Positions 6,026 to 9,619 of a stretch of 9,619 bases of DNA are shown in pieces (position 1 is the first letter of the stretch; each line of letters opens with the position of its first letter). The stretch comes from an uncultured Selenomonadaceae bacterium. Lineage in GTDB: Bacteria > Bacillota > Negativicutes > Selenomonadales > Selenomonadaceae. The stretch covers positions 1-9,619 of the forward strand of contig CAJOKY010000068.1 of assembly GCA_905235425.1 (NCBI GenBank), given 5' to 3'. The notes below the pieces were generated by a model. That model saw only the letters and a list, made by a program, of their open reading frames with translations. It did no database searches and was not told the DNA's origin. A program made the position numbers and the translations under genes.

Positions 6026-8029
6026 CTACTTCAAGGCATCGGCAATCTGCGCGTCGGTAGTAATTTGTTCAATCAAAATATCCATATCGGCAACTTTGGA
6101 CTTCATTTCAAGCTTTGTGTAAAGTTCCTTAGCCTTAACAGCCGCCGCCTTAGCCTCTTCATAATTTTTCTCGACATATAAATTACGCGCTTTTTGTTCT
6201 GTATCCTCCGCCTCAACTTTAGTACCGCGCGATTCAAAACTTTTGGCTCGTGCCAAGTCAAATTTCTTCTGAATTGAATGAACTTTATCCTTTTCAACCA
6301 ACGCATTAAACATATCAATCGCCGTTAAATAGTACATTTGAGCAGCTGCATAATCACCTGCCTCGAAGGATTGATCGCCTTTAGTTTCAGTATCCGTCGC
6401 TTCTTTGAACTGGTTTTTAAGCTCTTCGTCGGAAGTTTGTTGCTCCAAATTCTTTTTAGCTCGTTCTTGTGAAACTTGTCCTAAAGCCGCGTTTATTTGA
6501 GGCAGTTCGGCGGGATTATTTGATAAATTTCTTGCGTCAAGATACGCCGCTTGTGCGCCGTTAAAGTCACCTGCCGCCAATAAGTCATCGCCTTTTTTCA
6601 GTGCGTCCGCCATATCTTGTTGCCGTTTGGCTTCCAACTGCTGATCTAAATCTTTCTTTTTCTTGTCTAACTCTTGCTCGGTTTCTTTACGCTGTTGAGC
6701 CTTTTTTTCATAAACATGGGCAATGGCATCAGTAGCTTTGTCGAAAGATTCTCTATCGTGAATTGTCATTGCCTGTTCACGAGCTTTATCGTACATTGAC
6801 TCCGCTTCGTCAAAAAAGTTTTGTTTGAAAAGATAATCACCCAACTGCATAAATTGCTTTATATCAAGCAGACTTTCAAGAAAATTTACTCGGCGCTGAA
6901 TGTAATCACGTGTAACTTTATCGGTAGTCGAAGAATATTTCATAGCCTTCAGATAATATTCGTAGGCGGAAAAATAGTTGCCGCTGTCAAAAAAATTGTT
7001 TGCTTGAATAATAGCGTCCAATATCAGCAAATCTGAAGTAATACTTTCTTCTTCTTCTTTTTGTTTTAATTCACGGGATAAAGTCAACGCCTTTTGCGCA
7101 TTTTCCGAAGCACGATTAAAATTTTCTTCCGCCATAAATGAGTGTGTCCTGTCGATATACGTTTGCATATCGTCCATTTTATTTTGGCGAATCCTATGGA
7201 AAATGTACCAAATTATACCGATAATCAAAAGTATTACCAAAATGATAATAGCAATTTTTATGTAGCGTTGGCGCTTACGTTCGCGGTCGGGGTCGCGATA
7301 AATTTTATTGATAAATATTGCTACAATTGTGTAACTTTTCAAATTCGGCGGTTGACGTGACAGTAAAACGTCTTCCAATAAGTCAACAGATTCTTTAGGA
7401 TCATCGGAGGCGTCCGAAAAAATTTCGTCAATCTCCTGCGCGTCAACGTGTTCCCACAATCCCTGCGTATACAGCGTTATGATATCGGCATCTGCCAATT
7501 TTTCACTTTTGGATATAAACGGCTTAAAAAAATCTTTTTTGCCGAGATAGGTGTACAAATTATGTCGCTCTTCGTGACGGTCAAGCGGCGTTTCACTTTC
7601 ACCTTTTTTAATTAAATCCGCCGCAAGTGACATATCTGTTGACTCTTTGAAAAATCTGCCGCTCCTGTACATTCTTAAGCGTACATTGCCTGCCGCCGCG
7701 TATCGAAATTTTTCGTAGTCGGTAACCACCATAATAACCGACGCTTTCAATCGGTGCGCGTGACTTCCCGACAGTAAGCGTTCGTTAGTTTCCTTCATAT
7801 ATTGCGCAAGGGTACCCTTATTCATACCGGGATGTTCTTCAAAACTTAAAAGCAGGTGTTCCACTGCTTCTTTAGCGGCTTCCGAAGTTTCAAAATCTGT
7901 TATACCTGCCGCCAAAACGTAGCACGCATAATCGTCAAATTCCACGTATGCAAAATAATCTTTATTTGTAAGTTCTGCGCCGGACTCTGATACAAATGCC
8001 GTTTTGAAAATGCTGTTGGATTTTCTCAT
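6026..8029 (-). CDS. Degenerate PP2C-like domain, transmembrane helix and TPR/coiled-coil protein
   Basis: A 667-residue three-part protein. Residues about 8-240 follow the PP2C fold pattern but lack most catalytic acids: N22-K-D24 remains of the first motif, the second is A41-G42 instead of DG, the SDG site is T188-Q189-G190, and the terminal DN site is absent. The G114-N-V-R motif and the YLG at about 161-163 are kept, so this is probably a pseudophosphatase used for binding. A basic stretch (251-258) precedes one transmembrane helix (about 257-277), predicting N-terminus inside. The remainder is helical: TPR-like units near 294-320, 343-367, 392-420, 476-503, 545-575 and 612-640, with a charged Gln/Lys/Glu coiled coil around 440-475. 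The C-terminal part would then face outside, although positive residues on both sides of the helix leave some doubt. It likely links cytoplasmic phospho-signalling to an envelope scaffold. It ends in TAG, 7 nt before the Hsp70 gene. Confidence 0.85.
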   Translation of the reverse strand: MRKSNSIFKTAFVSESGAELTNKDYFAYVEFDDYACYVLAAGITDFETSEAAKEAVEHLLLSFEEHPGMNKGTLAQYMKETNERLLSGSHAHRLKASVIMVVTDYEKFRYAAAGNVRLRMYRSGRFFKESTDMSLAADLIKKGESETPLDRHEERHNLYTYLGKKDFFKPFISKSEKLADADIITLYTQGLWEHVDAQEIDEIFSDASDDPKESVDLLEDVLLSRQPPNLKSYTIVAIFINKIYRDPDRERKRQRYIKIAIIILVILLIIGIIWYIFHRIRQNKMDDMQTYIDRTHSFMAEENFNRASENAQKALTLSRELKQKEEEESITSDLLILDAIIQANNFFDSGNYFSAYEYYLKAMKYSSTTDKVTRDYIQRRVNFLESLLDIKQFMQLGDYLFKQNFFDEAESMYDKAREQAMTIHDRESFDKATDAIAHVYEKKAQQRKETEQELDKKKKDLDQQLEAKRQQDMADALKKGDDLLAAGDFNGAQAAYLDARNLSNNPAELPQINAALGQVSQERAKKNLEQQTSDEELKNQFKEATDTETKGDQSFEAGDYAAAQMYYLTAIDMFNALVEKDKVHSIQKKFDLARAKSFESRGTKVEAEDTEQKARNLYVEKNYEEAKAAAVKAKELYTKLEMKSKVADMDILIEQITTDAQIADALK

Positions 8030-8037
8030 TGCACAAT

Positions 8038-8041
8038 CCTC
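8038..8041 (-). promoter_or_regulatory. Ribosome binding site of the PP2C-like/TPR gene
   Basis: GAGG on the minus strand overlaps the TGA stop of the phosphatase gene and sits 8 bases before the ATG at 8027-8029, fixing that start. Confidence 0.6.
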
Positions 8042-8864
8042 ACTTTCGACGACAAATTAAAACCGACGCATTTCCCTTATCAACCATTGGCGAATTATTC
8101 ACCAAATGTATTATTTCTTCTGCCAAATCTTGCACTGAATTTCTTTTCGACAGAACCTCCTCAATCTCAACCCAGCGTAAAGTATTAAAAACCCCTTCGC
8201 TCATCAAAATTATCATATCGTCATTTTTTAGAGAAAGCGGCTTGCTGAAAAGTTCAATTTCTTGAAAAGAATCTTGCCCGAGTACATTGTAGCGCCGGTG
8301 TCTGTCCAAAAGCGCCAATGTTTCCTGCTTTGAAATTCGACCTTCTTCATAGCGGTGCTTTGCAAGTACGTCCAGTGTCTGTCCTTCTGATACGGGAATT
8401 AAATCACCGCTGCGAAATACCGTCACGCGACAATTACCGATAAGCGAATAATACATTTCATAGCCTTTTACAATTACTGCGGCTAATGACGTTTCGCCTT
8501 GACGTTCTTCCAACGTGTTATCTATTTTTCTTTGTGTTGCATTTGCGGCGCGTTTAAAAAAATATTGTGGTTTTGAAATGGCGTTTGAATCGTCGAATAA
8601 CTCACGAAAAGTATCTACCGCCAACTTTGCGGCAATTTCCCCGTTATCCCTTATTCCGTCTGCCATTAACATTAATAAGACGCCGTTATTGTTTTTCACT
8701 CCGAAATAATCCTGTTGCACCGTTCGCTTGCCCAGCGTTGACGCCGCTCCCAGTTCGTATTCGTAGCCTGCAAATCTTTTCAGCGGATCTAATCTTTTCT
8801 TTCTCAATACGTCCAAGAATATTATACACAATAATAATATTGCAGGTACAACCATATCCGACAT
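8040..8864 (-). CDS. Membrane-anchored PP2C-family protein phosphatase, divergent metal site
   Basis: A 274-residue protein with a hydrophobic N-terminal helix (about residues 4-20) followed by RKKR, predicting a membrane anchor with the catalytic domain in the cytoplasm. The PP2C landmarks follow in order: R47-x-x-Q-Q-D52 for RxxNQD, A-D69-G70 for the second metal motif, G123-E-T for GTT, G143-N-x-R146 for GDSR, L195-G196, S222-E223-G224 in place of SDG, and G264-N265 in place of the terminal DN. PP2C enzymes remove phosphate from Ser/Thr using two metal ions. D52 and D69, which bridge the core metals, are present. The third acidic site is Glu and the last Asp appears replaced by Gly, so activity may be reduced or altered. 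Neighbouring FHA genes suggest it reverses the phosphorylation they read. Family assignment is firm; catalytic activity is uncertain. Confidence 0.88.
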   Translation of the reverse strand: MSDMVVPAILLLCIIFLDVLRKKRLDPLKRFAGYEYELGAASTLGKRTVQQDYFGVKNNNGVLLMLMADGIRDNGEIAAKLAVDTFRELFDDSNAISKPQYFFKRAANATQRKIDNTLEERQGETSLAAVIVKGYEMYYSLIGNCRVTVFRSGDLIPVSEGQTLDVLAKHRYEEGRISKQETLALLDRHRRYNVLGQDSFQEIELFSKPLSLKNDDMIILMSEGVFNTLRWVEIEEVLSKRNSVQDLAEEIIHLVNNSPMVDKGNASVLICRRK

Positions 8865-9412
8865 TAAACCGTTTCCTTTCCGAATTGCAGGGCGGGTTTA
8901 TCATCTTTTGTTGGCGCATCTTCCCAACGGAAATGGTCTCCGCAAAAAGGGATAAATAAGAACTTACTTTTGCCCAGTTCTATTACATCATACACACTTA
9001 ATACCACCGGCGCATAAAGTGCCGCGTCATTGTGATAGACAATTCCGTTTGAATCGCCCGGCAACAATACTGTTTCGTGTCTTTTTGGGTCGTACACCAA
9101 TACTGCGTGATTTCGGCGTGAAATGCCGTTATCACCTAGTATCTGTATATCCATATCATCAGCTCGACCGACAAAATTTTTTCCTTCGTGAATTTTGTAA
9201 TCTTTACCTCTTCGCGGACCTTCTATGCAGACAATCCACCCGCACACGGGGCGTACCGCCGTCATTAAAAGTTCTTCTATCGCATCGTCGTCATTCACGG
9301 GGACTTCTTTTTTTTCGGGTTTCGCAGTCTCCAAATTGCAATAGGGGCAGATTGTTCCGTAACGCCGCGAGCTGAAAAGGTGACCATTTTGACAGCGAAT
9401 TAAACCGTTCAT
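8864..9412 (-). CDS. FHA domain protein with N-terminal zinc-ribbon-like motif
   Basis: A 182-residue soluble protein. The N-terminus carries Cys7, His11 and a CPYC pair (Cys22, Cys25), a spacing typical of a small zinc ribbon. A short acidic linker (about residues 36-47) follows. The FHA domain covers about residues 56-156 and shows G82-R83 of the GR motif, S98-R99 and H102 of the SRxH motif, and S121-N122-G123 of the SxNG loop. The SRxH motif has one extra residue (SRRNH), a variant I remember from FHA proteins of anaerobic Bacillota beside PP2C genes, though I cannot verify this here. FHA domains recognise phosphothreonine, so the protein is probably a phospho-reader or adaptor acting with the downstream phosphatase. 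Its TAA shares one base with the ATG of that phosphatase gene, implying coupled translation and similar protein amounts. The zinc-binding role is inferred. Confidence 0.88.
   Translation of the reverse strand: MNGLIRCQNGHLFSSRRYGTICPYCNLETAKPEKKEVPVNDDDAIEELLMTAVRPVCGWIVCIEGPRRGKDYKIHEGKNFVGRADDMDIQILGDNGISRRNHAVLVYDPKRHETVLLPGDSNGIVYHNDAALYAPVVLSVYDVIELGKSKFLFIPFCGDHFRWEDAPTKDDKPALQFGKETV
8874..8879 (-). promoter_or_regulatory. Ribosome binding site of the PP2C phosphatase gene
   Basis: The minus strand reads AAAGGA inside the last codons of the upstream FHA gene, about 9 bases before the ATG at 8862-8864. It supports the ATG of the TAATG overlap as the true start, which keeps the N-terminal hydrophobic anchor in the protein. 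Confidence 0.6.
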
Positions 9413-9418
9413 AGATTT

Positions 9419-9424
9419 TCCTTT
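9419..9424 (-). promoter_or_regulatory. Ribosome binding site of the zinc-ribbon FHA gene
   Basis: The minus strand reads AAAGGA six bases before the ATG at 9410-9412. This fixes the start that places the Cys/His motif at the very N-terminus of the FHA protein. Confidence 0.65.
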
Positions 9425-9619
9425 CTAGCTTACTTTTAGTTGACACATACCTATTATTATTATATCTCCGAAATCCAACTTGCAAGGTTGCAACGAGCTC
9501 AACTTGTATACTTGATCTTGTCCTATTTTCTTTATGGAAATGCCGTTTTGACTGTCCAAATCTTCTATGTACCAATTTCCTTCGGCGTAATTTAAAACTG
9601 CGTGTTCAACATCAATCAT
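9425..9619 (-). CDS. FHA domain protein, C-terminal part (partial gene)
   Basis: The visible 64 residues form the second half of an FHA domain. They contain the conserved His (residue 6 of the visible part) at the start of a beta-strand, the W-Y-I-E-D-L-D-S-Q-N-G segment matching the family's LxDxxSxNG signature (S23, N25, G26), and a closing beta-strand pair after LDFGD. FHA domains bind phosphothreonine peptides. The first half with its GR motif is missing, so the reading frame continues off the right edge and the Met at 9617-9619 is most likely internal. The usual S-R-x-H motif reads D-V-E-H here, so the Ser and Arg that normally contact phosphate are absent. The domain may therefore be a divergent or non-phospho-dependent binder. 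It ends in TAG at 9425-9427, 12 nt before the next gene. Confidence 0.8.
   Translation of the reverse strand: MIDVEHAVLNYAEGNWYIEDLDSQNGISIKKIGQDQVYKLSSLQPCKLDFGDIIIIGMCQLKVS

Larger units (their letters stand above)
328..9619 (-). other. Eight-gene FHA / PP2C / Hsp70 / Sel1 operon (5' end outside window)
   Basis: All eight genes lie on the minus strand with almost no space between them. Reading right to left the junctions are 12 nt, a 1-nt TAATG overlap at 8862-8866, 10 nt, 7 nt, a second TAATG overlap at 3338-3342, a direct TGA-ATG abutment at 2327-2332, and a 1-nt gap before a GTG start at 1033-1035. No internal gap is large enough for a normal promoter plus terminator. This supports a single transcript with coupled translation. 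The first gene is cut by the right edge, so the promoter and possibly further genes, such as a kinase, lie beyond position 9619. Confidence 0.9.

Noticed and set aside
8567..8959. Plus-strand frame of 130 codons
   Set aside because: It is antisense to the PP2C and FHA genes, whose motifs are clear; the product looks like random translation.
328..9619. Type VI secretion regulation cluster (FHA plus PP2C)
   Set aside because: FHA and PP2C proteins do regulate type VI secretion, but no structural secretion gene is present and the Hsp70, Sel1 and unknown proteins do not fit.

Overview
The window is almost entirely one tightly packed operon on the minus strand. Eight genes run right to left from the right edge, which cuts the first gene, to about position 328. 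They are followed by a short AT-rich, then GC-rich, non-coding flank at positions 1-327. Gene junctions are +12, -1, +10, +7, -1, 0 and +1 nt, with TAATG and TGAATG stop/start overlaps, so one polycistronic, translationally coupled transcript is very likely. I see no promoter; it should lie to the right of the window. The organism is probably a low-to-moderate GC anaerobic member of the Bacillota. Selenomonadales/Negativicutes is a guess from sequence style and remembered homologues, not something the window proves.

In transcription order the genes are: (A) the C-terminal part of a forkhead-associated (FHA) domain protein; (B) an FHA protein with an N-terminal zinc-ribbon-like motif; (C) a short membrane-anchored PP2C-type protein phosphatase with altered metal-site residues; (D) a 667-residue protein combining a degenerate PP2C-like domain, one transmembrane helix and a long TPR/coiled-coil region; (E) an 892-residue divergent Hsp70/actin-fold ATPase with a SAP-like N-terminus; (F) an exported Sel1-repeat protein ending in a hexapeptide tandem repeat (18 bp, about 13.7 copies); (G) and (H) two conserved-looking soluble proteins of unknown function.

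Taken together this looks like a phospho-signalling module (FHA readers, PP2C phosphatase, PP2C-like pseudo-enzyme) coupled to an Hsp70-type ATPase and to envelope-facing scaffolds (TPR, Sel1). No Ser/Thr kinase is in the window; one is expected upstream or elsewhere in the genome. No DnaJ, GrpE, secretion-system, CRISPR, tRNA, rRNA or transposase signature was found. The biological output is unknown. The combination is the most interesting thing here, and G and H are the most likely system-specific components.
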